Shown: positions 23,867 to 31,485 of the stretch, piece after piece
How positions within the stretch are numbered: position 1 is the first letter of the stretch
How the letters are laid out: every line of letters begins with the position of its first letter
NCBI GenBank assembly: GCA_020442095.1
Contig: JAGRKY010000112.1
Location: 1-33,933 of the forward strand
Direction: 5' to 3'
DNA from: Bauldia sp.
GTDB taxonomy: Bacteria > Pseudomonadota > Alphaproteobacteria > Rhizobiales > Kaistiaceae
Length of the DNA stretch: 33,933 bases
Notes under the pieces: generated by a model
Told to the model about the DNA's origin: nothing
The model's input: the letters and a program-made list of their open reading frames with translations, nothing else
Databases searched by the model: none
Program-made: the position numbers and the translations under genes

Positions 23867-25410
23867 GCCGCCTTGCCCAGGGATGCCATCTGGAGCACGG
23901 CGGCCGGGTTGAAGTCGGCGCGATCGAGGCCGCCGACGATACGGCCCTTGTGCATGACGAGGATTCGATGGGAGAGCGCGAGAAGTTCGGGCAGGTCCGA
24001 AGAGATGAGGAGGACGCCCAGCCCCTGCTCCGCCAGTTGCGCGACGAGGCGATGGATATCCGCCTTGGCGCCCACGTCGATGCCCTTGGTGGGCTCGTCG
24101 AGGATGCAGATCCTCGGCTTCGTCGCGAGCCAGCGGGCGATGATGCACTTCTGCTGGTTGCCGCCCGACAGCGAGACGAACGGCGCCTCGAGGCCGGGGT
24201 GCCGGACTGCGTAGGCCTCCGCCATCCTGGCGGCCTCTTCGCGCTGGGTCGACGGGCGCAAATAGGACCCGGCGCCGGAAAGCGTGTCGATGATCGCCGA
24301 GGTGAGGTTCTCGCGAACGCTGCGCCCGGCGAAGACCTGGTCGGCCCGGCGGTCTTCCGACACCAGCGCGACGCCGCGTGCCTTGGCGGCCTGCGGGGTG
24401 CGCTCGCTGAACGCTTCGCCGGCGATCTCGACCTCGCCTTCGGCCTCCGAAATGCCGAAGACCGCCTCGGCCACCTCGGAGCGCCCCGAACCCATCAGGC
24501 CCGCGAGCCCGAGAATCTCGCCCGGCGCCAGTTCAAAGCTGATGTCCTGGAGGAGCCGGGCATCCCTGAGGCCGCTGACGCGGAGAACGGGGTCGCGTTT
24601 GCCTGCCCTGGCGGCGCGCTCGTGGCTTGCGGCGAGGTCCTCGTCGACCTCCGCCAGCTCCCGGCCGACCATCATCATGGTCAGCTGTCTCTCGTCGATC
24701 TCCGCCGGTGTCCCCGAGCCGACCACGCGCCCGTCGCGCAGGACGACGATCCGGTCCGCGAGCTCGTACACCTCCTCCATGAAATGCGTGATGTAGATGA
24801 GCGCATAGCCCCGGCTTCGCAGCCGCCGCGTGACCTCGAAGAGGCGCTCCCGCTCCGGCAGGCTGAGCGACGTTGTCGGCTCGTCGAGGATCAGCATCGT
24901 GGAGGCGCGGTGGAGTGCCTTGCCGACCTCGACGAGCTGGCGCTCTCCGAGCGAAAGCCGCTCCACCGGTTCGCCCGGGTCCACCTCGCGCTCGAAGAAC
25001 TCGCCGAGCAGCTCCCGGGTCGTCTCCCGCATGGCGCGGCGGTTCAGCAACCCGGCCCGGGTCGGGAAGGAGCCGAGGCCCATGTTGATGTTTTCGGCGA
25101 TCGAGAGATTGGGGAAGAGGCTGAGCTCCTGGTGGATCGCCGCGATGCCAAGTCCGCGCGCATCTTCCGGCGTGATCCGCGACTGCTCCTTGCCGTTCAG
25201 GGCGATCGAGCCCTCGTCCGGCGCCAGCAGGCCGCACAGGATGTTCTTGAGGGTCGACTTGCCCGCGCCGTTCTCACCGACGAGGGCGACGAGTTCGCCC
25301 GGCCGGACGGAGAAGGTCGCGTCCCTGAGGACCCAGACGCCGGCGAAATTCTTGCCGACGCCATTGAGGGCGACGAGCGGTTCGGCCGAGCTCGACGCAC
25401 TAGCCATCAT
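23863..25410 (-). CDS. sugar-type ABC transporter ATP-binding protein, two fused domains (importer 3)
   Basis: A 515-residue RbsA/MglA-type ATPase. Domain 1 has Walker A GENGAGKST (45-53), HQE Q-loop (AIHQELSLFPNLS), signature LSLGERQ, Walker B ILDEPTTSL and switch His in YITHFMEE. Domain 2 has degenerate Walker A GLMGSGRSE, signature LSGGNQQK and ILDEPTKGIDVGAK. This is the normal competent-plus-degenerate arrangement. Two adjacent ATGs (25410, 25407) are possible starts; the Shine-Dalgarno sequence is weak. It heads the importer 3 unit and is preceded by the shared island element, copy C. Confidence 0.94.
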   Translation of the reverse strand: MMASASSSAEPLVALNGVGKNFAGVWVLRDATFSVRPGELVALVGENGAGKSTLKNILCGLLAPDEGSIALNGKEQSRITPEDARGLGIAAIHQELSLFPNLSIAENINMGLGSFPTRAGLLNRRAMRETTRELLGEFFEREVDPGEPVERLSLGERQLVEVGKALHRASTMLILDEPTTSLSLPERERLFEVTRRLRSRGYALIYITHFMEEVYELADRIVVLRDGRVVGSGTPAEIDERQLTMMMVGRELAEVDEDLAASHERAARAGKRDPVLRVSGLRDARLLQDISFELAPGEILGLAGLMGSGRSEVAEAVFGISEAEGEVEIAGEAFSERTPQAAKARGVALVSEDRRADQVFAGRSVRENLTSAIIDTLSGAGSYLRPSTQREEAARMAEAYAVRHPGLEAPFVSLSGGNQQKCIIARWLATKPRICILDEPTKGIDVGAKADIHRLVAQLAEQGLGVLLISSDLPELLALSHRILVMHKGRIVGGLDRADFNPAAVLQMASLGKAA

Positions 25411-25581
25411 CGTTGCTTCGATCCGCCCATATCGTCAGGCGTCCTGTCCTAGAAGCCATCGGCATCCGCCCCCCCTGGATCGGCCGGCGGGTCTTCCGGC
25501 AGAGCCTTTCGACCACTCGGTCTATTCGAAATAAATCCGCGATGCGGGCCTTTCTGTACCTTAGTCAGGTATCGAGCATGA

Positions 25582-25607
25582 TTTTCCAAAATAAATGATA
25601 AGTCAAT
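25582..25607 (-). promoter_or_regulatory. shared island element, copy C (upstream of importer 3)
   Basis: Read toward the importer 3 ATPase, it is ATTGAC-N11-TTTGGAAAA, ending 171 bp before the start codon. TTGACT with AATCAT 17 bp downstream would make a plausible sigma-70-type promoter. Spacing and flanking sequence match copy A, so the two probably share ancestry and a regulator. Confidence 0.55.
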
Positions 25608-25743
25608 TATTTTCGACATTTTAGATCGCCAGACTGCGGGGCGATCGTCGGAACGACGCGCGATCAGGCAGGCCGATCGCCCTGGTTTTCCAGGAAGTCC
25701 CCTTTGGTTGGTGAATTTCCGATACTGCAATCCGGAGACTGCG

Positions 25744-25776
25744 TGATTTGAATCAGAATCGGCGGGAATCTGCTAT
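25744..25776 (+). promoter_or_regulatory. candidate promoter and operator of the GntR gene
   Basis: TTGAAT (25748-25753) and TGCTAT (25771-25776) are 17 bp apart, a standard -35/-10 spacing. The -35 is embedded in TGATTTGAATCA (25744-25755), whose arms TGATT/AATCA are inverted around TG. A dimeric regulator binding there would block the promoter, so autoregulation is possible. This is based on pattern only. Confidence 0.4.
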
Positions 25777-25836
25777 GGAAGCTGGCCAGCGGATATTCGC
25801 CGCACGTCGCCGTGCTCTGCACAAGGAGCGGTAATC

Positions 25837-26532
25837 TTGAAGGAAAAGGTTTCGGGGCTGACGCTCGCCAGCTCCGTCTATGACGCGATCAGGCTGGACA
25901 TCATCGAGGGGCGCCGCCGCCCGGGCGAGAAGCTCCAGTTCGATTTCCTGCGCAGCCGCTACGCCGCAGGGATAAGCCCTATCCGTGAGGCGCTGAGCCG
26001 GCTCGACGCCGATGGCTGGGTGGTGCGGGAAGAACAGAAGGGCTTCCGCGTCGCCGAGATCAGCCGCGACGAACTCCTGGAACTCGTCCGGACGCGGGTC
26101 CTGATCGAGGGCCTCGCGGTGCGCGAGGCAATTGCCGCACAGGACGTGGAATTCGAGGAACAGCTTGTCCTCGCCTTCCATCGCCTCAGCAAGGAGAACC
26201 GCTATCTGCGGGAGGAGACCCGCGAGCGGAATCCGGAATGGGAGAAGCGGCACCGGGCTTTCCACATGGCGCTGGTCGCCGGCTGCAAGCTCAAGTGGAT
26301 CCTCCGGTCTTGCGAGCATCTCTTCGATCTCGCCGAGCGCTACCGACTGCTCGCCGCCGCGGTCTATCCGCAGCGGAAGGAGAAGGCCGAACACCGCGAA
26401 ATCCTAGATGCCTACCTCGCGGGCGATGCGGACCAGATCCAGGTGCTCCTGTCGGCCCATTACCAGACGACCGTCGATATCATCCTTCAGAGTCGCTTCG
26501 AAACGGCCACGCCGATCGACGCAGAATCCTAG
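25837..26532 (+). CDS. GntR family transcriptional regulator, FCD-type
   Basis: A 231-residue regulator starting at a TTG with AAGGAG 8 bp upstream; no nearby ATG fits. The N-terminal winged helix spans residues about 8-75: VYDAIRLDIIEGRRRPGEKL, ISPIREALSRLDADGWV and a wing at QKGFRVAEIS. The rest is all-helical with the spacing of FCD effector domains (IEGLAVREAI, then RHRAFHMALVAG, then EHREILDAYLAGD), whose histidines may bind a metal and a carboxylate ligand. FCD regulators commonly sense catabolic acids. Sitting between importer 3 and the PanE-like gene, it is the best candidate to control the four shared elements around it. Confidence 0.9.
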   Translation: MKEKVSGLTLASSVYDAIRLDIIEGRRRPGEKLQFDFLRSRYAAGISPIREALSRLDADGWVVREEQKGFRVAEISRDELLELVRTRVLIEGLAVREAIAAQDVEFEEQLVLAFHRLSKENRYLREETRERNPEWEKRHRAFHMALVAGCKLKWILRSCEHLFDLAERYRLLAAAVYPQRKEKAEHREILDAYLAGDADQIQVLLSAHYQTTVDIILQSRFETATPIDAES

Positions 26533-26545
26533 CAGTTTGGAATTT

Positions 26546-26573
26546 ATTGACGTCATGTCATTTTTTTGGAAAA
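26546..26573 (+). promoter_or_regulatory. shared island element, copy D (upstream of the PanE-like gene)
   Basis: ATTGAC-N13-TTTGGAAAA, between the GntR stop (26532) and the TTG start at 26628, ending 54 bp before it. A partial extra TTTGGAA lies at 26536-26542, in direct orientation. The spacing equals copy B. No good -10 follows at the expected distance, which favours an operator role here. Confidence 0.5.
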
Positions 26574-26627
26574 TGGCATCGGCACTCGCACCCATCAGGG
26601 GCAGTAACGAAATCTTGGAGAGTCACG

Positions 26628-27680
26628 TTGTCGTCGAGGATCGGTAACACCCCACGGATCGCATTTCTCGGTACCGGAGCCCAAGGCGCCTCCGTTGCCG
26701 CCGACTTCGCCCTTGCGGGGTTGGATGTGACCTTCATCGACCAGTGGCCCGCCCATGTCGAGGCCATGCGCGAGAAGGGCATCACCGTCCATATGCCGAC
26801 CCGGACGATCCACACCGCGGTGAAGGCACTCCATCTTTGCGAGGTCGCGGAGATCAAGGAGCCGTTCGACGTCGTGTTCCTGGTGGTCAAGGCCTATGAC
26901 ACCAAATGGGCGTGCGAACTCATCAAGCCGGTCCTCGCCCCCGACGGTTTCGTCGTCGGGCTGCAAAACGGGATGACCCACCTGGATATCGCGGGGGTCG
27001 TCGGGCCCGAGCGGACGATCGGCGCAGTCATCCAGATCGCCTCCAACATGTGGGAGCCGGGCGTCACCAACCGCCAGAACGATCACGACGAGTCCTGGTT
27101 CACGATGGGGGCGGTCGATCCCGCCCAGCAGCACCGCGTGGAGGACGTGGCGAACCTGCTGCGGAACTCGGGAACGGTCGTCGTGACCGACGACATTCAC
27201 TCCTCCAAGTGGATGAAGCTCGTCGTCAACGCGGCCGAACTGATCCCCTCGGCGATCGTCAACACCTGCCTGAGAGAAGCGGCGAGGGCGCCGGGCATGC
27301 TCGAAATGATGCGCGCCGCCGGATACGAGGCAATGGAGGCGGCCATGGCGGACGGAGCGACCATCATGCCGATCATCGGGATGCCGCCGGTGATGACCAA
27401 CCATCCCGAGCGCTATGTCGACCAGATCTTCGAGAAGGTCCTCACCACCTACTCGCGCGACGACACGCTGACCACTTCGCTGCAGGACTGGCGCAAAGGC
27501 AGGCGCGCCGAAGTCCAGGAAGTGAATGGCGTCGTTGTTGAAACGCTGCAGGCACTTGGCCGTGACGCGCCGATCAACAGGCGCGTGGTCGAAATCGCCC
27601 TGGAAATCGAGGCAGGGCGTCTGGATGCAAAGCCGCAGAACGCGGAATTGATGCTCAGTTCCTATCAAAGCAGCGACTGA
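26628..27680 (+). CDS. ketopantoate reductase (PanE/ApbA) family dehydrogenase
   Basis: A 350-residue protein starting at TTG 26628, with GGAG 7 bp upstream; the first in-frame ATG would cut into the Rossmann fold, so TTG is preferred. The frame remains open upstream, but that part overlaps the GntR gene. The N-terminus has GTGAQGASVAADFALAGLDVTFID (Gly-rich NAD(P) loop), followed by VFLVVKAYDTKWA and LQNGMTHLD. The C-terminal helical domain has SSKWMKLVVNAAELIPSAI, where the Lys matches the family's catalytic Lys-x-x-x-Asn. It is longer than typical PanE, so it more likely reduces or oxidises a catabolic 2-oxo or hydroxy acid than making pantoate. Confidence 0.85.
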   Translation: MSSRIGNTPRIAFLGTGAQGASVAADFALAGLDVTFIDQWPAHVEAMREKGITVHMPTRTIHTAVKALHLCEVAEIKEPFDVVFLVVKAYDTKWACELIKPVLAPDGFVVGLQNGMTHLDIAGVVGPERTIGAVIQIASNMWEPGVTNRQNDHDESWFTMGAVDPAQQHRVEDVANLLRNSGTVVVTDDIHSSKWMKLVVNAAELIPSAIVNTCLREAARAPGMLEMMRAAGYEAMEAAMADGATIMPIIGMPPVMTNHPERYVDQIFEKVLTTYSRDDTLTTSLQDWRKGRRAEVQEVNGVVVETLQALGRDAPINRRVVEIALEIEAGRLDAKPQNAELMLSSYQSSD

Positions 27681-27701
27681 AACGCGGTATCCACCTCTTC
27701 G

Positions 27702-27806
27702 GGTCATCGCGGCATCTCGATCGTCACCACCGAGATGGTGGTGTTCGAGTGGATGCGGACCTCGGCCGCGCCGTCCTTCCAGACGCTCAGCAAGCTGATC
27801 CGCTGA
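27702..27806 (+). pseudogene. C-terminal remnant of an isochorismatase-family hydrolase
   Basis: The frame ending in TGA at 27804-27806 encodes GHRGISIVTTEMVVFEWM and then RTSAAPSFQTLSKLIR. This closely resembles the C-terminal end of YcaC-like isochorismatase-family hydrolases (V-V-T-T-E-M-V-x-F-E-W, then a helix ending in LIR). The frame closes at the stop of the preceding gene (27678-27680) and there is no start codon or Rossmann-like core, so the body of the gene is gone. It marks a deletion or insertion boundary. Assignment rests on a stretch of about 34 residues. Confidence 0.6.
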
Positions 27807-27809
27807 GGC

Positions 27810-28217
27810 TCAGCGCGTCCGCCAGGTGGTCGGGCAGGCACGGCGGTGGGCAAGCGCGTCGCGGCCAAGCCGCCCCTGGTCGACCTCCCGCCGTATGTTG
27901 CTCATGTCGAGTTGGGCGGCCTTCTCCAGCATCGCCCGGGTCGCCTCGGGAGACGCGGAATAGACGGCCCGGCAATAGAGCACGACCCCTTCGCGCATGA
28001 CGAGGAGATGCGGCTCGTCCTCGGCAACGCCGAACATCGCGCCGATGCCGGGCGCCGCGTCGACGTCGATGTGGACCCAGGCATAAGGTAAGCTCCCGGC
28101 ATCCGCGCCGGCGGCCTTCTCCATGGCGGCGTCGACGGCGCCGTGATGGAGGATGCAGGCGATGGCGGGGTTGTCGGCCATGGCCTTGTGGAACGTATCG
28201 GCGGTGAGTTCGATCAT
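27810..28217 (-). CDS. thioredoxin-fold protein without CxxC
   Basis: A 135-residue protein with GGGAGGGAC before its ATG. It reads like a thioredoxin fold: IELTADTFHKAM at the start, IACILHHGAVDA where the active-site loop would be, WVHIDVDAAPGIGAMFGV in the centre, and EDEPHLLVMREG, which matches the cis-Pro strand of thioredoxins. The CxxC motif is replaced by H-H-G-A, so redox activity is unlikely. Two cysteines occur elsewhere. It lies 54 bp after the VWA gene in the amiE-AAA-VWA unit and may be an adaptor for that machinery. The Arg-rich last 15 residues end next to the remnant gene and could have been altered at the junction. Confidence 0.6.
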   Translation of the reverse strand: MIELTADTFHKAMADNPAIACILHHGAVDAAMEKAAGADAGSLPYAWVHIDVDAAPGIGAMFGVAEDEPHLLVMREGVVLYCRAVYSASPEATRAMLEKAAQLDMSNIRREVDQGRLGRDALAHRRACPTTWRTR

Positions 28218-28271
28218 GGCCGGTCCCTCCCTGTCCGGTTTCAGCCTGTCTGCCGCAGCGCCTCCGACCCG

Positions 28272-30548
28272 TCAGGCGGTGAGCCGGAGATAGAGCATCG
28301 GCAGCCGCTCCGGCAGGCGCTCGATCCGGTCGAGCTGGGTGACGTTCCGCCCGAAGATCCGGGCGAGATAGGCATCACCGCCGGAATCGAGGCCGACGCA
28401 GAAGACGTCGATGCCCTGGGCCCCAAGCGTCTGCACCGCGCGTCGCGCGTCCTCGACGAGGTAGCGCGGATCCGGGCAGTCGACATCCGAGGGCTCGCCG
28501 TCGGAGATCACCAGCACCAGCCGGCGATGGGTGTGCTGCGCCCTGAGGTCCGCCCCGGCATGGCGGAGCGCCGCGCCAAGCCGGGTCGAATAGCCGGGGT
28601 GGAGCCCGACCAGCGAGGCGACCGCCCCGGCATCGTAGGGCTGGCCGAAATCCTTGACCCGCATGTAGCGGACATCATCGCGCTGGTTGGAGCAGAAGGC
28701 GGCGATGGCGAAGGGATCGCCGATCTCCGACATCGCATAGGCGAGGAGCAGCGTCGCCTCGCGCTCGAGGTCGAGGACCGACATGACATGGCCCTTGACC
28801 CGGTCGCGGGTCGATTGGGAGACGTCGAGCAGGACCAGCACCGAGAGGTCGCGGTAGCGCCGCGCCATCGTCTGGTAGACGCGCGGGTCCGGCACATCGC
28901 CGCCGCGCCGGGCGATCGCCGCGTCGATCACCGCGTCGATGTCGAGCGCTTCGCCGTCAATCTGGCGGCGCAAGCGCTGCGGGCGGCTGACCTTCGCCGA
29001 GCGGATCAGGCCTGCAATCCGGTCGACCAGCACCTGGTTGCGCTCGAGGATCGCCTCGGCGACATCGAGCGAACCGGGCCGCGGGCGATATTCGAGGACT
29101 GTCGTCCACTCGGCCCGTTCGCGGCCGGTGAGGTGGTCATATTCCGGATAGCGGGCGACCGGCATGCCCAGTTCCTCGGGCTCCTCGGCGAGCCGCGCCG
29201 TGCGCTGCCCGGCCTCGCCCTGCTCGGGTTCCTGGCGCTCGCGGTCGGGCGGCTGCTCTTCCGGATTTTCGGTCCGGGTCAGCTTCACCGACTCGTAGAT
29301 CACCTCCTGCATCTCGGTCGGCGGCGATTGCTCATCGCCCATGTCCCACAGACCGAGATTGTCGTCGCGATAGGCCGGCTCGACGACATAGGTCTTTGCG
29401 TTGAACTGGATCCGCATCTGACCGAGATCGTTTCCGAGGATATTGCCGATCTCGCGCGAGATCGCCGGGTCGTCGATCCGGCCCAGCCGTTCGACGAACA
29501 TCGCGCGCCCCTTGCGGACCCAGGTGTCGCCGTCGTCGAAATCGGGATCGATCAGTGCCCGGGAGAGGCGCGCGAAGAGCGTCTGGGCGACGAGCCCGCC
29601 AGCGGCCTCGGCGACGTGGAACGGCTTCCACAGCCGCGCGAGCCCGGGAAAGTCGCGCATCGCCAGATACTCGACCCGCGCGTCCTCGATCAGCGAGACC
29701 AGGGCCACCTGCATCGGCTTCAGCTTGCCGATCGGGAAGCGCCCGCCCGAATGGCGATAATGGGCGCCGATATGAGCGAGCGCCGCCCGGAACACCGTCT
29801 CCGCCTGGTCGCCGCGAAAGCCGGGATAGGTCGGCGGCATGCGGATCAGGCCCTCGCTGAAGCTCGTCCGGCGGCGGGAGGCCTCGGGCGCCCCGGCGGC
29901 CGGCTCGCGGATCGGCACGCGCACGCCAAAGAGCGCGTCGACATAGGCCTTCATCCGCCGGTCCATGTCGGCGAAGATCACTTCGCCGGCTTCGCGCCTC
30001 AGCAAGCGCTCGGCCTCGGGATGGCCGATCAGAAAGAATTCGCGACGACGTTCCACCTCGTTGCCGGCGCCGCGGATGCCGGCAAGCAGCCAGCTCTCGA
30101 GCGAGCCGAGCGACAACCGTACGAGGAGCGAATCCATGCGATCGAGGACGCTGGCCGCCGACTCCGGCGCAAGCCCGACGAAGCGCGTGACGATGGCGAG
30201 CCAGCGCCGGAAGGCATCGGCATCGGCGAAACGGCGGGCGACGCCTTCACCGGCAACCGACAGGCATTCCGCCGCGCGGCGGCCGGAACGGATCGCCAGC
30301 GTCGAGACGAGGTCCGCCATCTCGATCGCCGGCTCCGGGCCGACCAGCAGCGCGATCCGGGGCCCATGGAGCTCATAGGTTCCGACCACCGACTGGCCAT
30401 AGCCGGCATCGCGCAGCTTGGCGACGGCCCTCAGCCAGGCAGCCGCATAGGGTTCGGGAAAGGCCTTGCGCAGCAATGCAGCCGCTTCGGCCGGGGCCGG
30501 GGTCGCCTCGTCGACGAGTTTCAGGAAACCGGTCTCTCTGGCGGCCAA
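28272..30548 (-). CDS. VWA-domain protein of the NorD/CbbO type
   Basis: A 758-residue cytosolic protein beginning at TTG 30548, with AAGAGGT 5 bp upstream; the start lies 13 bp after the AAA+ gene's stop. The C-terminal von Willebrand A domain begins near residue 568 with metal-site DVSQS (575-579), followed by a downstream Thr (about 655) and Asp683 (ISDGEPSD), completing a MIDAS site. The long N-terminal part is helical and mixed, as in NorD/CbbO, with an acidic Glu/Gln-rich linker around PEEQPPDRERQEPEQGE. Such proteins pair with a NorQ/CbbQ ATPase to remodel a target enzyme. Here the neighbours are amidase and urease genes, not nitric-oxide reductase or Rubisco. Confidence 0.88.
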   Translation of the reverse strand: MAARETGFLKLVDEATPAPAEAAALLRKAFPEPYAAAWLRAVAKLRDAGYGQSVVGTYELHGPRIALLVGPEPAIEMADLVSTLAIRSGRRAAECLSVAGEGVARRFADADAFRRWLAIVTRFVGLAPESAASVLDRMDSLLVRLSLGSLESWLLAGIRGAGNEVERRREFFLIGHPEAERLLRREAGEVIFADMDRRMKAYVDALFGVRVPIREPAAGAPEASRRRTSFSEGLIRMPPTYPGFRGDQAETVFRAALAHIGAHYRHSGGRFPIGKLKPMQVALVSLIEDARVEYLAMRDFPGLARLWKPFHVAEAAGGLVAQTLFARLSRALIDPDFDDGDTWVRKGRAMFVERLGRIDDPAISREIGNILGNDLGQMRIQFNAKTYVVEPAYRDDNLGLWDMGDEQSPPTEMQEVIYESVKLTRTENPEEQPPDRERQEPEQGEAGQRTARLAEEPEELGMPVARYPEYDHLTGRERAEWTTVLEYRPRPGSLDVAEAILERNQVLVDRIAGLIRSAKVSRPQRLRRQIDGEALDIDAVIDAAIARRGGDVPDPRVYQTMARRYRDLSVLVLLDVSQSTRDRVKGHVMSVLDLEREATLLLAYAMSEIGDPFAIAAFCSNQRDDVRYMRVKDFGQPYDAGAVASLVGLHPGYSTRLGAALRHAGADLRAQHTHRRLVLVISDGEPSDVDCPDPRYLVEDARRAVQTLGAQGIDVFCVGLDSGGDAYLARIFGRNVTQLDRIERLPERLPMLYLRLTA

Positions 30549-30561
30549 TGTGACCTCTTGT

Positions 30562-31359
30562 TCAGATGCAGGCGCTGATCGCCGCTTCGAGCGCGTCGCG
30601 CATGTCGGGATCGTCGGTGATCGGCTGGACCAGCGCGATCGTGCAGGCCTCGCCGAGCGGAATGCCGTTGCCGACCAGCTTGCCGGCATGGACCAGCATC
30701 CGCGTCGAAGCGCCCTCCTCCAGGCCATGGCCCTTGAGATTGCGCGAGCGCTCCGCGATCTGCACCAGCTTCGCCGCGAGCTTTGGCTCGACCGCCGACT
30801 CGGCGGCGACGATCTCGGATTCGATCGCCGGTTCGGGATAGCCGAAATCGATCGCGCAGAAGCGCTGCTTGGTCGATTCCTTGAGGTCCTTGAGCACCGA
30901 CTGGTAGCCGGGATTGTAGGAGATGACGAGCTGGAAATCCGGGTCCGCGGTGACCAGCTCGTTCTTCTTCTCCAGGGGCAGGATCCGCCGGTCATCGGTC
31001 AGCGAGTGGATGACCACCGTCGTGTCCTGGCGCGCCTCGACGATCTCGTCGAGGTAGCAGATCGCGCCTTCGCGGACGGCGCGGGTCAGCGGCCCGTCAT
31101 GCCAGACCGTGGCATCTCCCTCGAGCAGGAAGCGGCCGACGAGATCGGACGCGGTCATGTCCTCGTGACAGGAAACCGTGATCAGCGGCCGGCCGAGCCG
31201 CCAGGCCATATGAGCGATGAACCGGCTCTTGCCACAGCCGGTCGGCCCCTTGAGCATCACCGGCAGGCGGCTCGCATAGGCCGCCTCGAACTGAGCGATC
31301 TCGCGCCCGACCGGCCGGTAATAGGGTTCCGAGGTAATCCGATATTCGTCGAGCACCAT
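30562..31359 (-). CDS. MoxR-type AAA+ ATPase of the NorQ/CbbQ/NirQ subfamily
   Basis: A 265-residue AAA+ protein. Walker A is GPTGCGKS (38-45), followed by the subfamily stretch [18 protein letters not shown] and [19 protein letters not shown] (Walker B at 98-105), then the sensor-1-like [11 protein letters not shown]. Length and motifs fit NorQ/CbbQ. GGAAGGAC precedes the ATG. The partner VWA gene follows directly. In known systems the hexamer with its VWA partner activates or inserts a cofactor into a specific enzyme. Target by context: AmiE, encoded 126 bp upstream, or the nearby urease; neither is shown. Confidence 0.93.
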   Translation of the reverse strand: MVLDEYRITSEPYYRPVGREIAQFEAAYASRLPVMLKGPTGCGKSRFIAHMAWRLGRPLITVSCHEDMTASDLVGRFLLEGDATVWHDGPLTRAVREGAICYLDEIVEARQDTTVVIHSLTDDRRILPLEKKNELVTADPDFQLVISYNPGYQSVLKDLKESTKQRFCAIDFGYPEPAIESEIVAAESAVEPKLAAKLVQIAERSRNLKGHGLEEGASTRMLVHAGKLVGNGIPLGEACTIALVQPITDDPDMRDALEAAISACI

Positions 31360-31442
31360 AGGCGCCGTCCTTCCAATTCAGGACCGGACCGTGACCCCGG
31401 CGTGCGCGCTCGCCCCGGCGTGAGTCACTCCCGGCCGATGCC

Positions 31443-31476
31443 AATGGCGGAACCCACCCAGGCGGGTTCCGCCATT
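31443..31476 (-). terminator. 13-bp perfect hairpin between amiE and the AAA+ gene
   Basis: AATGGCGGAACCC (31443-31455) and GGGTTCCGCCATT (31464-31476) are perfect inverted repeats with an 8-nt loop, 10 bp after the amiE stop. No T-tract follows on the minus strand. It could be an attenuator or an mRNA-stabilising structure that sets amiE expression above that of the chaperone genes. Confidence 0.55.
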
Positions 31477-31485
31477 TGTCTTCGC

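Larger units (their letters stand above)
25411..25836. other. 426-bp divergent control region (importer 3 / GntR)
   Basis: Between the divergent importer 3 and GntR genes. It is AT-rich around 25508-25625, where copy C of the island element lies. An 8-bp inverted repeat GGCGATCG (25640-25647) / CGATCGCC (25674-25681) encloses CGTCG-GAA-CGACG (25646-25658). The GntR promoter candidate is listed separately. No gene was seen. Confidence 0.55.

Noticed and set aside
28143..30578. An 811-residue open frame on the plus strand opposite the VWA gene
   Set aside because: It is a GC-rich antisense shadow: the opposite strand has recognisable VWA motifs and a proper start, while this frame is Arg/Asp/Gly-rich with no domain pattern.
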